This document shows positions 45,845 through 56,843 of a stretch of 64,000 nucleotides of DNA, piece by piece. The notes under the pieces are model-generated. The model was not told the DNA's origin. It worked only from the letters and a program-made list of their open reading frames with translations, and searched no databases. Both the position numbers and the translations under genes were made by a program. This DNA comes from Ancylobacter sp. WKF20 (lineage in GTDB: Bacteria; Pseudomonadota; Alphaproteobacteria; Rhizobiales; Xanthobacteraceae): contig NZ_CP121679.1 of assembly GCF_029760895.1 (NCBI RefSeq), forward strand, positions 2,680,001-2,744,000. Direction: 5' to 3'. How positions within the stretch are numbered: position 1 is the stretch's first letter; every line of letters begins with the position of its first letter.

Positions 45845-47020
45845 TCAGGCGGCCTTTTTCAGGCCAACCTTGGCTTCGGCATAGGCCCAATCGAGCCAGG
45901 GCAGCAGCGCCGCAAGATCGGACGCCTCGACGGTCGCACCGGCCCAAATGCGCAGGCCAGCGGGTGCATCGCGATACGCGCCGATGTCATAGGCCACACC
46001 CGCCTTCTCCAGCGCGGCGGCGAGCGCCTTGGCGAAAGCCTCCTGCGCATCGGCGGGGAGCGCCTTCACCTCAGGATCGGCCACGACGAGGCAGACAGAG
46101 GTGTTGGAGCGCGTCGCCGGCTCCTTGGCGAGGAAGTCGACCCAGTCGGTCTTCGCGACCCAGTCGGCCAGCACCTTGAAATTGGCGTTGGAGCGGGCAA
46201 CGAGGCCCTCGAGCCCGCCTACCGACTTGGCCCAGTTCAGCGCGTCGACATAGTCCTCGACGCAGAGCATGGACGGGGTGTTGATCGTCTCGCCCTGAAA
46301 GATGCCTTCGATCAGCTTGCCGCCCGACGTCAGGCGGAAAATCTTCGGCAGCGGCCAGGCCGGCACATAGCTCTGAAGACGCTCGACCGCACGCGGCGAG
46401 AGAATGAGCATGCCATGCGCGGCCTCACCGCCCAGCACCTTCTGCCAGGAATAGGTGACGACATCGAGCTTGGCCCAGTCGAGTTCCTGCGCGAAGGCGG
46501 CCGAGGTCGCGTCGCAAATGGTCAGGCCCTGACGGTCGGCGGCGATCCAGTCGCCATTCGGCACACGCACGCCGGAGGTGGTGCCGTTCCAGGTGAAGAC
46601 CACGTCATGGTCGAAATTCACCTCGGCAAGGTTCGGCAGATCGCCATAGCCGGCCTTGAGGACGCGGGCATCCTTCAGCTTGAGCTGCTTGACGACATCC
46701 GTCACCCAGCCCTCGCCGAAGCTTTCCCAGGCGAGCAGGTCGACCGGACGGGCGCCGAGCAGCGACCACAGCGCCATCTCGACCGCGCCAGTATCGGACG
46801 CCGGGACGATGCCGATGCGATAGTCGGCAGGGATCTGAAGAACGTCACGGGTGAGGTCGATCGCAAGCTTGAGCTTGGTCTTGCCGACCTTGGCGCGGTG
46901 CGAGCGGCCGAGCGGAGCATCGCTCAAGGCCTCCAGCGTCCAACCGGGACGCTTGGCGCAGGGACCAGACGAAAAATTGGGATTGGCCGGCTTCGCCGCC
47001 GGCAGAGCGTTCATCGTCAT
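45845..47020 (-). CDS. serC: Phosphoserine aminotransferase
   Basis: 391 aa PLP aminotransferase converting 3-phosphohydroxypyruvate to phosphoserine. [20 protein letters not shown] and [15 protein letters not shown] are typical alphaproteobacterial SerC. The PLP Lys lies in [15 protein letters not shown]. Starts at 47020 (MTMNAL), where GGAAGG is 9 nt upstream; ATGs at 47029 and 47014 are alternatives. Upstream lies a structured leader (47030-47110). It precedes serA, giving the serC-serA order common in this class. Confidence 0.95.
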   Translation of the reverse strand: MTMNALPAAKPANPNFSSGPCAKRPGWTLEALSDAPLGRSHRAKVGKTKLKLAIDLTRDVLQIPADYRIGIVPASDTGAVEMALWSLLGARPVDLLAWESFGEGWVTDVVKQLKLKDARVLKAGYGDLPNLAEVNFDHDVVFTWNGTTSGVRVPNGDWIAADRQGLTICDATSAAFAQELDWAKLDVVTYSWQKVLGGEAAHGMLILSPRAVERLQSYVPAWPLPKIFRLTSGGKLIEGIFQGETINTPSMLCVEDYVDALNWAKSVGGLEGLVARSNANFKVLADWVAKTDWVDFLAKEPATRSNTSVCLVVADPEVKALPADAQEAFAKALAAALEKAGVAYDIGAYRDAPAGLRIWAGATVEASDLAALLPWLDWAYAEAKVGLKKAA

Positions 47021-47110
47021 TTTAGCCATCCTTCCAGATGGGTGCCCTTCGGTGGGGAAGGGTAGCCCGAGCGGGGATGTACTCCCGCCCCCCTCATCGC
47101 GCAAGTGGAT
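47021..47110 (-). promoter_or_regulatory. Structured serC leader, possible serC-motif RNA
   Basis: In the minus strand, CCCTTC-CCCACC-GAAGGG (47040-47057 region) forms a hairpin just before the GGAAGG ribosome site, and its CCTTCC arm could also pair with that GGAAGG. Upstream, GGGGCGGGAG and CATCCCCGC segments can pair. Alphaproteobacteria carry a described conserved serC leader motif; I cannot confirm the match without a covariance model. Confidence 0.35.
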
Positions 47111-47206
47111 TTTCAGCTTTGCCAGCATCCGCATTCAGCGGTCAAACCGGCACCGCCCGGGGGAACGGTTCGGCCAGAGGAAGTCGCTCGACCGTGCGCC
47201 GCTCCG

Positions 47207-47899
47207 TCAGTCCAGCATGTAGCGGGCGCCGAGCCTGATCTCATGGGCGCTTTGCTGCATGTCCGAGACGGCGTCGCCGAGGTCGACATTCTCGAGGCTC
47301 AGATAGCGGTAGCCGACATCGACCTGCCAACGCGGCGCCACCTCGACCGCGACACCCGCCATCAGCGCCCAAGCGAGCCCCCAGCCATCCCGGTCGCCAA
47401 TATCGGCGCCAAGCCACTCGATGTCGGCAAGCGAAACATAGCCGGCACCGACACCGGCGCCGACATAGGGGGTGATGCCCTTCCACGTGCCGAGGTCGAT
47501 ATAGACATTGGCCAGCGCCGTTGCGGCGCTGAAATCGGCGCTCAGATCGCCGGTGCTTGTCGCCGCCTGGCCCCGATAATCCGCGGTAAGATCGACACGG
47601 AGCCAGTCGCTCAGCCGCGCGCCGATACCAAGGCCGATCAGCCAGGAATCGTCGATGTGGGGCGCCGTCGCGGGTGCGAAATCGAGCTGCGACCCGTCTG
47701 GCACCTCGTTGATGACATAGCCGATGTCGCCGCGCAGATACCAGCCGCTCTCATCGTCGATCACCGGCGCCTTCGCCAGTAAATCGTCAGCCTCCGTGCC
47801 AAGATCAGCCGCATAAACGCCCGTACTCATCAGCAACAGGATGCCGACGGCTCGGGCGGTCACCCTCGCTGCTGCGCACAGAGCCCCGACATTACGCAT
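47207..47899 (-). CDS. Outer-membrane beta-barrel protein (Omp25/31-like)
   Basis: 230 aa. Signal peptide at residues 1-30 (ARAVGILLLMSTGVYA-A). The mature chain alternates polar and hydrophobic residues: GWYLRGDIGYVINEV, WLIGLGIGARLSDWLRVDL, ITPYVGAGVGAGYVSLADIE, WALMAGVAVEVAPRWQVDVG and a terminal IRLGARYMLD. The last residue is Asp, not the usual terminal Phe. An eight-stranded porin-family OmpW/Omp25-type barrel; role structural or unknown. It stands alone upstream of serC. Confidence 0.85.
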   Translation of the reverse strand: MRNVGALCAAARVTARAVGILLLMSTGVYAADLGTEADDLLAKAPVIDDESGWYLRGDIGYVINEVPDGSQLDFAPATAPHIDDSWLIGLGIGARLSDWLRVDLTADYRGQAATSTGDLSADFSAATALANVYIDLGTWKGITPYVGAGVGAGYVSLADIEWLGADIGDRDGWGLAWALMAGVAVEVAPRWQVDVGYRYLSLENVDLGDAVSDMQQSAHEIRLGARYMLD

Positions 47900-48006
47900 A
47901 CACCCACTCCCGCGGTGCCGGAGATATCTCCGGCAGACGTCGTTGGGCGGCAGAATCGCAGCGAAACTTTAAGGAGCGCTTAACCTTAACGCTTCGCGAA
48001 CGCGCC

Positions 48007-48831
48007 TCAGCCCTGCTTGGCCGAGCGGGCCGCGGCCTCAAGATGCGGCGTCAAGGCAGGATCGAGCTTCAGCGCCATGGCCAGCCGGGCGAGGAAGGCG
48101 CGCTCCGAGCTGGTATCCGCCTCGATGGCGAGCAGCGCGGTGAGATAGACCTCGGCGGCCTCTTCCGGCGTGGTGACCTCGCGCGCAAGCGTCTCAACCG
48201 TCGCAGGATTGGCCAGTTCGGCGGTGAGAAACCGCTCGGCTTCGTCGAGCTGGGCGCCGTGATCGTTCAGCTTGGCGGTGATGGCCACCCGCTCCTGCTC
48301 GTCAATATGCCCGTCGGCGAGCGACGCGGCGATCATCGTGCGCAGCAGGGTCAGCGGGAGTTGGGTACGGTCGGCCTGCGCCGGGTTGAAGGGCGAATCC
48401 GGCGGCGGCAGGCTGGCGCCATGGGTGGGAAGCGGTGTCGCCGCCTGCTGCGGCTGACCGCCCTGCTGATAGTTCTGATAGGCCTTGTAGGCGAGGGTTC
48501 CGACGAGGGCGAGGCCACCGAGAGCCACGGCATTCTTCGCCACCTTGCGGCCCGACTTGTTGCCGAGCACCAGCGAGACCAGCGCACCGGCCGCCGCGCC
48601 CGAGGCGAGCGAGCCGCCATTATTCGACAAATAGCCCTTGGCCTGGCTCAGCAAATCGCCGCCGGTGCCACCCTTCTGGCCCAGCGCGCCGGCAACGCCG
48701 GACAGGCTGCCAAGGAACCCTCCGGTTGGCGCGGTGCCACCGGTGGGGGCGGGTACGCCGCCGGCGCCGGTTTGCGGCGAGAGGAACTGGTCGAGAAGGC
48801 GCTTGGCGTCGAAGCTGCCGCTGTTGAACAT
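48007..48831 (-). CDS. TerB/DUF533 domain protein
   Basis: 274 aa. N-terminal Gly-rich segment (~15-70), a hydrophobic segment ([16 protein letters not shown]...[20 protein letters not shown], ~75-120), and a C-terminal all-helical TerB-like domain (~140-270; [23 protein letters not shown]-type acidic turns, [17 protein letters not shown]). Matches the YebE/DUF533 family, whose function is unknown; the name tellurite resistance is inherited from TerB. Start at 48831 (MFNSGS) after AGGATC. Confidence 0.85.
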   Translation of the reverse strand: MFNSGSFDAKRLLDQFLSPQTGAGGVPAPTGGTAPTGGFLGSLSGVAGALGQKGGTGGDLLSQAKGYLSNNGGSLASGAAAGALVSLVLGNKSGRKVAKNAVALGGLALVGTLAYKAYQNYQQGGQPQQAATPLPTHGASLPPPDSPFNPAQADRTQLPLTLLRTMIAASLADGHIDEQERVAITAKLNDHGAQLDEAERFLTAELANPATVETLAREVTTPEEAAEVYLTALLAIEADTSSERAFLARLAMALKLDPALTPHLEAAARSAKQG

Positions 48832-49028
48832 TGGGGATCCTGTTCTCAAAGAGTCGCTTCGGAGGTAGGCACGCATCATGGCTTCCGCAAGGAAAAGCCG
48901 GTGCCGCCGATAACCTCCGCGTGATCAGCTTTACACGCCCTCGCGGCATCGGCTGTCGCATCTCGTGTCGCATCCGTTCAACGACTGCGCCGAAACAATG
49001 CTCGCCTGTTTCGAGCCAGCGCGCGACC

Positions 49029-50321
49029 ATGGAACATCATCGGTCAGACGACGTCATGTCGGAGGCAAATTTGCAGAAATTCTCCGGCCTCGAACTCTTC
49101 CGCCGCGCCCTCGGCGGCCACAAGAGCTGGCAGCCCCAATGGCGTAATCCCGAGCCCAAGCCGGAATACGACGTCATCATCATCGGCGCCGGCGGCCATG
49201 GCCTCGCGGCAGCCTATTACCTCGCGAAGGAGCACGGCATCACCCGCGTCGCGGTGCTGGAGCGCGGCTGGCTCGGCGGCGGCAATACAGGCCGCAACAC
49301 CACGATCGTGCGCTCCAACTACCTGTTCGATGAGAGCGCCGCGCTCTATGAGCATTCGGTGAAGCTGTGGGAAGGTCTGTCGCAGGATCTGAACTATAAC
49401 GTCATGTATTCGGCGCGCGGCGTGCTCATGCTCGCCCACAACATCCATGACGTGCAGAGCTTCAAGCGCCATGTTCACGCCAACCGGCTGAACGGGGTCG
49501 ACAATGAGTGGCTCACCGCCGAGCAGTGCAAGGAATTCTGCCCGCCGCTGAACATCTCTTCGATGCGTTACCCGATCCTCGGCGGCGCGTTGCAGCGGCG
49601 CGGCGGCACGGCGCGGCATGACGCGGTGGCCTGGGGCTTCGCCCGCGCGGCGGATTCGCGCGGCGTCGACATCATCCAGAACTGCGAGGTCACCGGTATC
49701 CGGCGCGGCGTCGATGGCGCGGTGGAAGGCGTCGAGACCTCGCGCGGCTTCATCAAGGCGAAGAAGATCGGCGTCTCCGCGGCCGGCCACACCAGCGTGG
49801 TGATGGCGATGGCCGGCCTGCGCATGCCGCTGGAGAGCTACCCGCTGCAGGCGCTGGTGTCGGAACCGGTCAAGCCGGCCTTCCCGACGGTGGTCATGAG
49901 CAACACCATCCACGCCTATATCTCGCAGTCGGACAAGGGCGAGATGGTGATCGGCGCCGGTACGGATGCCTACACCTCCTATTCCCAGCGCGGCGCGCTG
50001 CACATCACCACCCACACGCTCGACGCCATCTGCGAGCTCGTTCCGCAGTTCCGTCGCCTGCGCATGCTGCGCAACTGGGGCGGCATCGTCGATGTGACGC
50101 CGGACCGCTCGCCCATCATCGCCAAGACGCCGGTGCCGGGCCTTTATGTGAATTGCGGCTGGGGCACGGGCGGCTTCAAGGCGACGCCGGGGTCCGGCAA
50201 TGTCTTCGCCCACACCATCGCGAAAGACGCGCCGCACCCGATCAATGCCCCCTTCACGCTGGAGCGGTTCCGCGACGGCTTCCTGATCGACGAGGCGGCC
50301 GCGGCCGCCGTTGCGCACTGA
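49029..50321 (+). CDS. soxB: Sarcosine oxidase subunit beta
   Basis: 430 aa FAD-dependent oxidase subunit. [17 protein letters not shown] at the start, ADP-binding motif [19 protein letters not shown] (~45-63), [18 protein letters not shown] (flavin attachment His/Arg region of the family) and [16 protein letters not shown]. It carries covalent FMN/FAD and oxidises sarcosine to glycine plus formaldehyde, transferred to tetrahydrofolate in the complex. Start ambiguous: ATG 49029 or 49056 (MSEANL). First of soxBDAG, all closely packed. Confidence 0.93.
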   Translation: MEHHRSDDVMSEANLQKFSGLELFRRALGGHKSWQPQWRNPEPKPEYDVIIIGAGGHGLAAAYYLAKEHGITRVAVLERGWLGGGNTGRNTTIVRSNYLFDESAALYEHSVKLWEGLSQDLNYNVMYSARGVLMLAHNIHDVQSFKRHVHANRLNGVDNEWLTAEQCKEFCPPLNISSMRYPILGGALQRRGGTARHDAVAWGFARAADSRGVDIIQNCEVTGIRRGVDGAVEGVETSRGFIKAKKIGVSAAGHTSVVMAMAGLRMPLESYPLQALVSEPVKPAFPTVVMSNTIHAYISQSDKGEMVIGAGTDAYTSYSQRGALHITTHTLDAICELVPQFRRLRMLRNWGGIVDVTPDRSPIIAKTPVPGLYVNCGWGTGGFKATPGSGNVFAHTIAKDAPHPINAPFTLERFRDGFLIDEAAAAAVAH

Positions 50322-50332
50322 GCGAGGACGCG

Positions 50333-50626
50333 ATGCTCATCATCACCTGTCCCTGGTGCGGCGCCCGGCCCGAGCTGGAATTCCGCTATGGCGGCGAGGC
50401 GCACATCGCCCGCCCGGCCGACCCGTCCACCCTCACGGACGAGGAATGGGCCGACTTCCTCTACAACCGCACCAACCCCAAGGGCCTGCACGCCGAGCGC
50501 TGGCGGCACGTCCATGGCTGCGGCCGCTTCTTCAACGCGGTGCGCGACACGGTGAGTGACTTCTTCGTCGTCACCTACAAGGCCGGCGAAACGCGCCCGG
50601 ATATCGCGGGAGAACAGGCGAAATGA
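50333..50626 (+). CDS. soxD: Sarcosine oxidase subunit delta
   Basis: 97 aa, typical length. LIITCPWCGARPELEFRYGG contributes two Cys, and WRHVHGCGRFFNAVRDT the third Cys/His: together the delta-subunit zinc site. YNRTNPKGLHAERW is the conserved family segment. It stabilises the heterotetramer. ATG 50333, 11 nt after soxB, and its stop overlaps the soxA start (ATGA). Confidence 0.95.
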   Translation: MLIITCPWCGARPELEFRYGGEAHIARPADPSTLTDEEWADFLYNRTNPKGLHAERWRHVHGCGRFFNAVRDTVSDFFVVTYKAGETRPDIAGEQAK

Positions 50627-53600
50627 CCAACCGCTTCCGCACCCCGTCCGGCGGGCGCATCGACCGCTCGGCGCCTGTTTCCTTCCGTTTCGACGGCAAG
50701 ACCTATAGCGGCTACAAGGGCGATACGCTCGCCTCGGCGCTGATCGCCAATGGCGTTCATCTCGTCGGCCGTTCGTTCAAATATCACCGCCCGCGCGGCA
50801 TCATCTCGGCCGGGTCGGACGAGCCGAACGCGCTGGTCGACGTCGCCCGCGACAGCGCCCGCGCCGCACCGAACCTGCGCGCGACGCAGGTGGAAATCTA
50901 TGAGGGGCTGAAGGCGGAGAGCCAGAACCGCTGGCCGACGCTCGCCTTCGATGCCGGCGCGATCAACGATCTTGCGGCTCCCTTCCTGCCGGCCGGCTTC
51001 TACTACAAGACCTTCATGTGGCCGGCGGGGGCGTGGAAGCGCTTCTACGAGCCGAAGATCCGCGCCATGGCGGGCCTCGGCAAGGCACCCACCCTGCCCG
51101 ACCCCGATCGCTACACCCAGAACTATGCGTTCTGCGACGTGCTGGTCGTCGGCGCCGGCCCGGCCGGCCTCGCGGCGGCGCTGGCAGCCGCGGAGAGCGG
51201 CGCGCGGGTGATCCTGTGCGACGAGCAGGCGGAACTCGGCGGCTCGCTGCTGGCGGAAGTCGGCGCGACCATCGAGGGCAAGCCGGGGCAAGCCTGGCTG
51301 GCCGACACGCTGGCGAGCCTGTCGAAGCATGAGAACGTTACGCTTCTGCCGCGCACCACCGCCTTCGGCTACTTCCCGCACAACATGATCGCGCTGGCCG
51401 AGAGGGTCACAGAGCACCTCGCCGCGCCCGATCGCGATCTGCCGCGCGAACGGCTCTGGCAGGTGCGCGCGACCGAAGTGGTGATCGCCTCAGGTGCGCA
51501 TGAGCGCCCGCTGGTGTTCCCCGACAATGACCGGCCCGGCGTGATGCTGGCCGATTCCGGCCGTACCTATGTCAGCCGCTATGGCGCCAAGCCCGGCGAG
51601 CGGGCGGTTATCTTCACCGCCTGCGATTCCGGCTATCGCACCGCGCTGGAGCTCAAGGCTGCAGGCGTCACGATCGCTGCCGTCGCGGATCTGCGCCGGG
51701 AGCTTCATGGCGAGTTCCCCAGCCGCGCCCTTGCCGCCGGCATCGATGTGCGGCCGGGCACCGTCGTCACCGGCACGTCCGGTCGTCTGCGTGTCTCGTC
51801 CGCCGATCTTGCCAAGGTATCCGGCGGCGAGGTCGGTCGCTCCGAGACCATCGCCTGCGACACGGTGCTGATGTCGGGCGGCTACACCCCCAGCCTGCAC
51901 CTGTTCTCCCAGTCGCGCGGCAAGTTGGTCTGGGACGCCGCGTCGGGGTCCTATCTGCCGGGCACCTCGGTCGAGCGCGAGCGCTCTGCCGGCGCCTGCC
52001 GGGGCGTCTATGGGCTCAACGCCGTGCTGGAAGACGGCTATGCCGCTGGCGAGGCCGCCACCAAGGCGGCGCGTGACACCGCCTCGCCGCAGCGCGGTGT
52101 GACGCCGGTCAACGGCGCCTCGTCCCGTTCCTTCAAGGCCGAAGCGCCGGACCTCGGCAATGACGGCTTCATCGGCGCCACCCCGCACAACCGAAACCCG
52201 GCTTTCGCCAAGGCTTTCGTTGACTGGCAGAACGATGTCACCTCCAAGGACATCAAGCTCGCCACCCGCGAGGGCATGCGCTCCATCGAGCATGTGAAGC
52301 GCTACACCACGACCGGTATGGCGACCGATCAGGGCAAGACGTCCAACATGAACGCGCTCGGCATCGTGTCCGAGGCGCTCGGGACGCCCGTGCCGCAGAT
52401 CGGGCTGACCACCTTCCGCCCGCCCTTCACCCCCACCACCTTCGGCATCTTCGCCGGCGAGGCGCGGGGCGACCTGTTCGATCCGGTGCGCAAGACGCCG
52501 ATCCATGACTGGGCGGCCGAGCACGGCGCCGCCTTCGAGGATGTCGGGCTATGGAAACGCGCCTGGTACTTCCCCAAGGCCGGCGAGGATCTCCACGCCG
52601 CCGTCGCCCGCGAGTGCAAGGCGGTGCGCGCTTCGGTCGGCATGTTCGACGCCTCGACGCTCGGCAAGATCGAAATCGTCGGCCCGGACGCCGCCGAATT
52701 CATGAACCGCATGTACACCAACGCCTGGGCGAAGCTTGAGCCGGGCCGGCTGCGCTACGGCGTGATGCTGCGCGAGGATGGCTTCGTGATGGATGACGGC
52801 GTGGTCGGCCGCATGGCGCCGGACCGCTTCCATGTCACCACCACGACCGGCGGCGCGCCGCGCGTGCTCGCCCATATGGAGGATTATCTCCAGACCGAGT
52901 GGCCCGACCTCGACGTGTGGCTGACCTCCACCACCGAGCAATGGGCGGTGATCGCCGTGCAGGGCCCGAATGCCCGCGCCGTGCTGGAACCGCTGGTTGA
53001 GGGGATCGACCTGTCGAAGGACGCGTTCCCGCATATGAGCGTGCGGGAGGGGCATATCTGCGGCGTGCCGACCCGGCTGTTCAGCGTCTCCTTCACCGGT
53101 GAGCTCGGCTTCGAGGTGAACGTGCCGGCGGAATATGGCCGCTTCATCTGGGAGGCCATCTATGCCTCCGGCGAGCGCTTCGGCATCACGCCCTATGGCA
53201 CGGAAACCATGCACGTCCTGCGCGCCGAGAAGGGCTACATCATCGTCGGCCAGGAAACCGACGGCACGGCCACGCCGGACGACGTCAATCTCGGCTGGGC
53301 GGTCGGCAAGGCGAAGAAGGACTTCGTCGGCAAGCGCTCGCTCGCCCGCAGCTCGATGTCCGCGCCGGACCGCAAGCAGCTTGTCGGCCTGCTGACCACC
53401 AATCCGGCCACCGTGCTGGAGGAAGGCGCGCAGATCGTCGCTGACGCCAGCGCACCGGTGCCAGTCCCGATGCTCGGCCATGTGACGTCGGCTTATCACA
53501 GCGCGGTGCTCGGGCGGTCCATCGCCCTCGCCGTCATCAAGGGCGGACGCGGACGCATCGGCCAGAAGCTCGCCGTGCCCATGCCCGGCAGCGTGATCGA

Positions 53601-53658
53601 GGTCGAGGTGGTCGAGCCTATGTTCTACGACCCCAAGGGAGAGCGCCTGAATGCCTGA
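50623..53658 (+). CDS. soxA: Sarcosine oxidase subunit alpha
   Basis: 1011 aa, full length. N-terminal 2Fe-2S-like ferredoxin fold segment with SFKYHRPRGIISAGSDEPN, then NAD-binding DVLVVGAGPAGLAAALAAAE (~170-190), a second redox half (ARYGAKPGERAVIFTACDSG) and a C-terminal aminomethyltransferase (GcvT) domain (~610-1005; MYTNAWAKLEPGRLRYGVML, GELGFEVNVPAEYGRF, KGYIIVGQETDGTATPDDVN) that passes the methylene group to tetrahydrofolate. Overlaps soxD by 4 bp and soxG by 8 bp. Confidence 0.95.
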   Translation: MTNRFRTPSGGRIDRSAPVSFRFDGKTYSGYKGDTLASALIANGVHLVGRSFKYHRPRGIISAGSDEPNALVDVARDSARAAPNLRATQVEIYEGLKAESQNRWPTLAFDAGAINDLAAPFLPAGFYYKTFMWPAGAWKRFYEPKIRAMAGLGKAPTLPDPDRYTQNYAFCDVLVVGAGPAGLAAALAAAESGARVILCDEQAELGGSLLAEVGATIEGKPGQAWLADTLASLSKHENVTLLPRTTAFGYFPHNMIALAERVTEHLAAPDRDLPRERLWQVRATEVVIASGAHERPLVFPDNDRPGVMLADSGRTYVSRYGAKPGERAVIFTACDSGYRTALELKAAGVTIAAVADLRRELHGEFPSRALAAGIDVRPGTVVTGTSGRLRVSSADLAKVSGGEVGRSETIACDTVLMSGGYTPSLHLFSQSRGKLVWDAASGSYLPGTSVERERSAGACRGVYGLNAVLEDGYAAGEAATKAARDTASPQRGVTPVNGASSRSFKAEAPDLGNDGFIGATPHNRNPAFAKAFVDWQNDVTSKDIKLATREGMRSIEHVKRYTTTGMATDQGKTSNMNALGIVSEALGTPVPQIGLTTFRPPFTPTTFGIFAGEARGDLFDPVRKTPIHDWAAEHGAAFEDVGLWKRAWYFPKAGEDLHAAVARECKAVRASVGMFDASTLGKIEIVGPDAAEFMNRMYTNAWAKLEPGRLRYGVMLREDGFVMDDGVVGRMAPDRFHVTTTTGGAPRVLAHMEDYLQTEWPDLDVWLTSTTEQWAVIAVQGPNARAVLEPLVEGIDLSKDAFPHMSVREGHICGVPTRLFSVSFTGELGFEVNVPAEYGRFIWEAIYASGERFGITPYGTETMHVLRAEKGYIIVGQETDGTATPDDVNLGWAVGKAKKDFVGKRSLARSSMSAPDRKQLVGLLTTNPATVLEEGAQIVADASAPVPVPMLGHVTSAYHSAVLGRSIALAVIKGGRGRIGQKLAVPMPGSVIEVEVVEPMFYDPKGERLNA

Positions 53659-54244
53659 GACCTCTTCCCCCACCGGGATCCGGACCATGCCCGTCTCCGC
53701 CGATCCGCTCGCGGCGCTTGCCGCCCGATCACCCCGTCGCGCCACGGCCTCGCTCAAGGCCCTGCCGGCAGCTGCACGCCTCGCCTTCCGGGGGCGCGAG
53801 GGCGCCATCGGCCCGGCGGGGGACGCCTTTGGCGTGCCCTTGCCGCGCGAGGCCTGCCGCTTCACCACCAATGAGCACCGCTCGGCGCTGTGGCTGGGGC
53901 CGGACGAGTGGATTCTGCTCGCGCCGGGCGCCGACGCCGCGCCGATAGCGGCCGCCATCGAAGCCGCCACCGCCGGCGTCCCGCATTCGCTCGTGGATGT
54001 GTCCTCGCGCAGCGTCGGACTGGAACTGACCGGCCCTAAGGCGGCCTTTGTGCTCAACCAAGGCTGCCCGCTGCCGCTCGATCTCGCGCGGTTCCCGGTT
54101 GGCATGTGCACCCGCACCCTGTTCCACAAGGCGGAAATCGTGCTCTCGCGCACCGGGTCGGAAACCTTCCGCATCGACGTCTGGCGCTCCTTCGCGCCCT
54201 ATGTCTGGAACCTGCTGGAAGAGGGCCGGCGCGAGCTGGACTGA
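53651..54244 (+). CDS. soxG: Sarcosine oxidase subunit gamma
   Basis: 197 aa. GcvT-like fold: FTTNEHRSALWLGPDEWILL, VDVSSRSVGLELTGPKAAFV, NQGCPLPLDLARFPVGMCTR and VWRSFAPYVWNLLEEG are characteristic of SoxG. It completes the heterotetrameric oxidase. The start overlaps soxA by 8 bp. sdaA begins 81 bp downstream and may share the transcript. Confidence 0.93.
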   Translation: MPETSSPTGIRTMPVSADPLAALAARSPRRATASLKALPAAARLAFRGREGAIGPAGDAFGVPLPREACRFTTNEHRSALWLGPDEWILLAPGADAAPIAAAIEAATAGVPHSLVDVSSRSVGLELTGPKAAFVLNQGCPLPLDLARFPVGMCTRTLFHKAEIVLSRTGSETFRIDVWRSFAPYVWNLLEEGRRELD

Positions 54245-54325
54245 CGCCGGCCGGCAACGATCCGGTCCTGAGGGCGTGATACCAAGAACAGACCGCGACA
54301 GCGGCAGGCGGGGGCGGCAGCGTCG

Positions 54326-55693
54326 ATGATCAGTGCGTTCGAGCTCTTCAAGGTCGGCATCGGGCCCTCCTCGTCGCACACGGTGGGGCCGATGGTCGCC
54401 GCCGCGACCTTTGCCGATGGCCTGGCCTCGGCCGGGCTTCTTGAGCGTGTCACCCGCGTCGAAACCGCCCTGTTCGGCTCCCTGGCCTGGACGGGCAAGG
54501 GGCATGGCACCGACAAGGCCGTCGTGCTGGGCCTCGCTGGCGAGCGCCCGCAGACCATCGACCCCGACCGCGCCGACGCCCTCGTCGCCGAGGTCATGGA
54601 CGCACGGCGCCTCACTCTCGCCGGCACGCAAATCATTGCATTCGAGGCCGGGGCCGACATCCTGTTCGACGGGCACGCGGCCGCGCCCAAGCATCCCAAC
54701 ACGCTGGCCTTCCGCGCGTTCGACGCCTCGGGGGCGCTGCTCGTCGAGGAGCGCTGGTGCTCCATCGGCGGCGGATTCGTGGTGCCGGAAGCGGAAGTCG
54801 GTGCGCCCGCTGCCACCACAGGCGACATACCCAATCCCTACCCGTTCCGTAACGCGCGCGATCTTCTGGTGCAGGGCGAGCGTTCTGGCCTCTCCATTGC
54901 CGAGATGATGAGCGCAAATGAGCAGGCGCGCCGCCCGGCAGCGGAGGTCGAGCGCCATCTCGATCTCGTCATCGACACCATGATGGCTTGCATCGACCGA
55001 GGCATCTCGACCTCCGGCGAACTACCGGGCGGGCTGAAGGTCAAGCGCCGCGCCAAGGCGATCCGCGACACGCTCATCGCCCGGAACTCCAAAACGCCGC
55101 ATGAGGTGATGGACTGGGTGAGCCTCTACGCCATCGCGGTGAATGAGGAGAACGCCGCCGGCGGGCGCGTGGTGACAGCGCCGACCAATGGCGCGGCCGG
55201 CGTCGTGCCGGCGACGCTGCGCTATTACCGCGATCACTGTCCGGGTGCGAACCGCGCTGGGATGCATCAGTTCCTGCTCACCGCCACCGCCATCGGCGCG
55301 CTGTTCAAGATGAACGCCTCGATCTCCGGCGCCGAGGTCGGCTGCCAAGGCGAGGTGGGCGTCGCCTGCTCCATGGCGGCGGCGGGCCTTGCCGCCGCGC
55401 TCGGCGGTAGCAATGCGCAGGTCGAGAATGCCGCCGAGATCGGCATGGAGCATCACCTCGGCATGACGTGTGATCCCATTGGCGGGCTGGTGCAGGTGCC
55501 TTGCATCGAGCGCAACGCCTTTGGTGCCATCAGCGCGGTGAATGCCGCCTCGCTGGCGCTGCATGGCGACGGCACGCATATCGTCTCGCTCGACAAGGTC
55601 ATCGTCACCATGCGCGAGACCGGGCGCGACATGGCCTCGAAATACAAGGAAACCTCGCTCGGCGGCCTCGCGGTGAACCTCCCGGAATGCTGA
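54326..55693 (+). CDS. sdaA: L-serine ammonia-lyase (iron-sulfur)
   Basis: 455 aa, single-chain bacterial type. [20 protein letters not shown] (N-terminal beta domain), then alpha domain with [30 protein letters not shown], and the cluster cysteines in [37 protein letters not shown]. It deaminates serine to pyruvate and ammonia through a 4Fe-4S cluster. Placement after soxBDAG fits glycine/sarcosine catabolism: glycine plus methylene-THF gives serine via GlyA, and SdaA then yields pyruvate. Confidence 0.95.
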   Translation: MISAFELFKVGIGPSSSHTVGPMVAAATFADGLASAGLLERVTRVETALFGSLAWTGKGHGTDKAVVLGLAGERPQTIDPDRADALVAEVMDARRLTLAGTQIIAFEAGADILFDGHAAAPKHPNTLAFRAFDASGALLVEERWCSIGGGFVVPEAEVGAPAATTGDIPNPYPFRNARDLLVQGERSGLSIAEMMSANEQARRPAAEVERHLDLVIDTMMACIDRGISTSGELPGGLKVKRRAKAIRDTLIARNSKTPHEVMDWVSLYAIAVNEENAAGGRVVTAPTNGAAGVVPATLRYYRDHCPGANRAGMHQFLLTATAIGALFKMNASISGAEVGCQGEVGVACSMAAAGLAAALGGSNAQVENAAEIGMEHHLGMTCDPIGGLVQVPCIERNAFGAISAVNAASLALHGDGTHIVSLDKVIVTMRETGRDMASKYKETSLGGLAVNLPEC

Positions 55694-55776
55694 AGAAACC
55701 GAAGCGCACCGCCGGGACGGCACCGGTCTTGCTAAGACATGCAGCAAATTTGCTATGCTGTGATCCGGAGCAAGCC

Positions 55777-56835
55777 ATGACCCAGCAGCGACCCACCCCT
55801 TTCGGCACCATGGCGGCCACCAGCACGGCGGCCGCGCCCGCCTTGAATGTCGGCTTCATCCTCACCGACAACTTCACCCTGTCCGCCTTCTCGCTGATGG
55901 TGGACCAGTTCCGCCTCGCCGCTGATGATGGCGACCGCTCGCGCCCCATCCTCGCGCGCTGGCAGGTGATGGCATCACGGCCGGAACCGATCCGCGCCAG
56001 CTGCGGTGTCACCGTCTCGCCGTCGGGGCCGCTCGCGGACCCGTCGAGCTTCCACTACATCATCGTCGTCGGCGGGCTTCTGCATGGCGGCAGCCAGCTT
56101 GACGAGGAGAGCATCGCCTATCTCAAGCGCGCCGCGCGGGCCGGTGTCTCTCTGGTCGGCGTGTGCACGGGCAGCTTCGTGCTGGCCCGCGCCGGGTTGA
56201 TGACCGGACGCCGCTGCTGCGTGTCCTGGTACCATTATCAGGATTTCCTCGACGAGTTCCCCCACCACACGCCGGTCGCCGACCGCCTGTTCGTGATCGA
56301 CGGTGACCGCATCACCTGCGCCGGCGGCGGCGGGGCGGCGGACCTCGCGACCGCCCTGGTGGAGAAATTCCTCGGCCGCTCCGTGGCGCAGAAGAGCCGC
56401 CACGTTCTGCTGCTCGACCGCCAGCGGCCCGGCACCGAATCTCAGCCGCACCCACCCATTGCCGATCTCGTGGCGGATGACCGCGTGCGCCGGGCGCTGC
56501 TGCTGATGGAGCAGCACCTCGCCGATCCCCTGCCCATCGCCGACATCGCCCGCCGGCTGCATCTGTCGACGCGCCAGCTCGAGCGCCTGTTCCAGACCAT
56601 CATGGGCCAACGCCCGGCGGAGTTCTACCGGCGGCTGCGGCTGCGCTATGCGCGCTTCCTGCTCGACACCACCGGCCGCTCGGTGACCGACATCGCGCTC
56701 GAAGCCGGATTCTCGGACTGCGCGCATTTCTCCCGCCAGTTCAAGGCGCAGCACGGCTTCACGCCCTCCGACGCCCGCGCCCGCGCGCCGGGTCCGGCGA
56801 CGCAGAGCATCGCGGCGAGCCGGCTGTTCGACTGA
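55777..56835 (+). CDS. GlxA-family AraC regulator
   Basis: 352 aa. DJ-1/PfpI-like N-terminal domain (~20-195, [19 protein letters not shown]) and C-terminal double HTH of AraC type (~225-335; [40 protein letters not shown]). ATG 55777 follows CCGGAG. It comes directly after sdaA. Members of this family regulate choline, betaine, carnitine and arginine catabolism in Pseudomonas; the effector here is not decidable. Confidence 0.88.
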   Translation: MTQQRPTPFGTMAATSTAAAPALNVGFILTDNFTLSAFSLMVDQFRLAADDGDRSRPILARWQVMASRPEPIRASCGVTVSPSGPLADPSSFHYIIVVGGLLHGGSQLDEESIAYLKRAARAGVSLVGVCTGSFVLARAGLMTGRRCCVSWYHYQDFLDEFPHHTPVADRLFVIDGDRITCAGGGGAADLATALVEKFLGRSVAQKSRHVLLLDRQRPGTESQPHPPIADLVADDRVRRALLLMEQHLADPLPIADIARRLHLSTRQLERLFQTIMGQRPAEFYRRLRLRYARFLLDTTGRSVTDIALEAGFSDCAHFSRQFKAQHGFTPSDARARAPGPATQSIAASRLFD

Positions 56836-56843
56836 TCGGGCCG

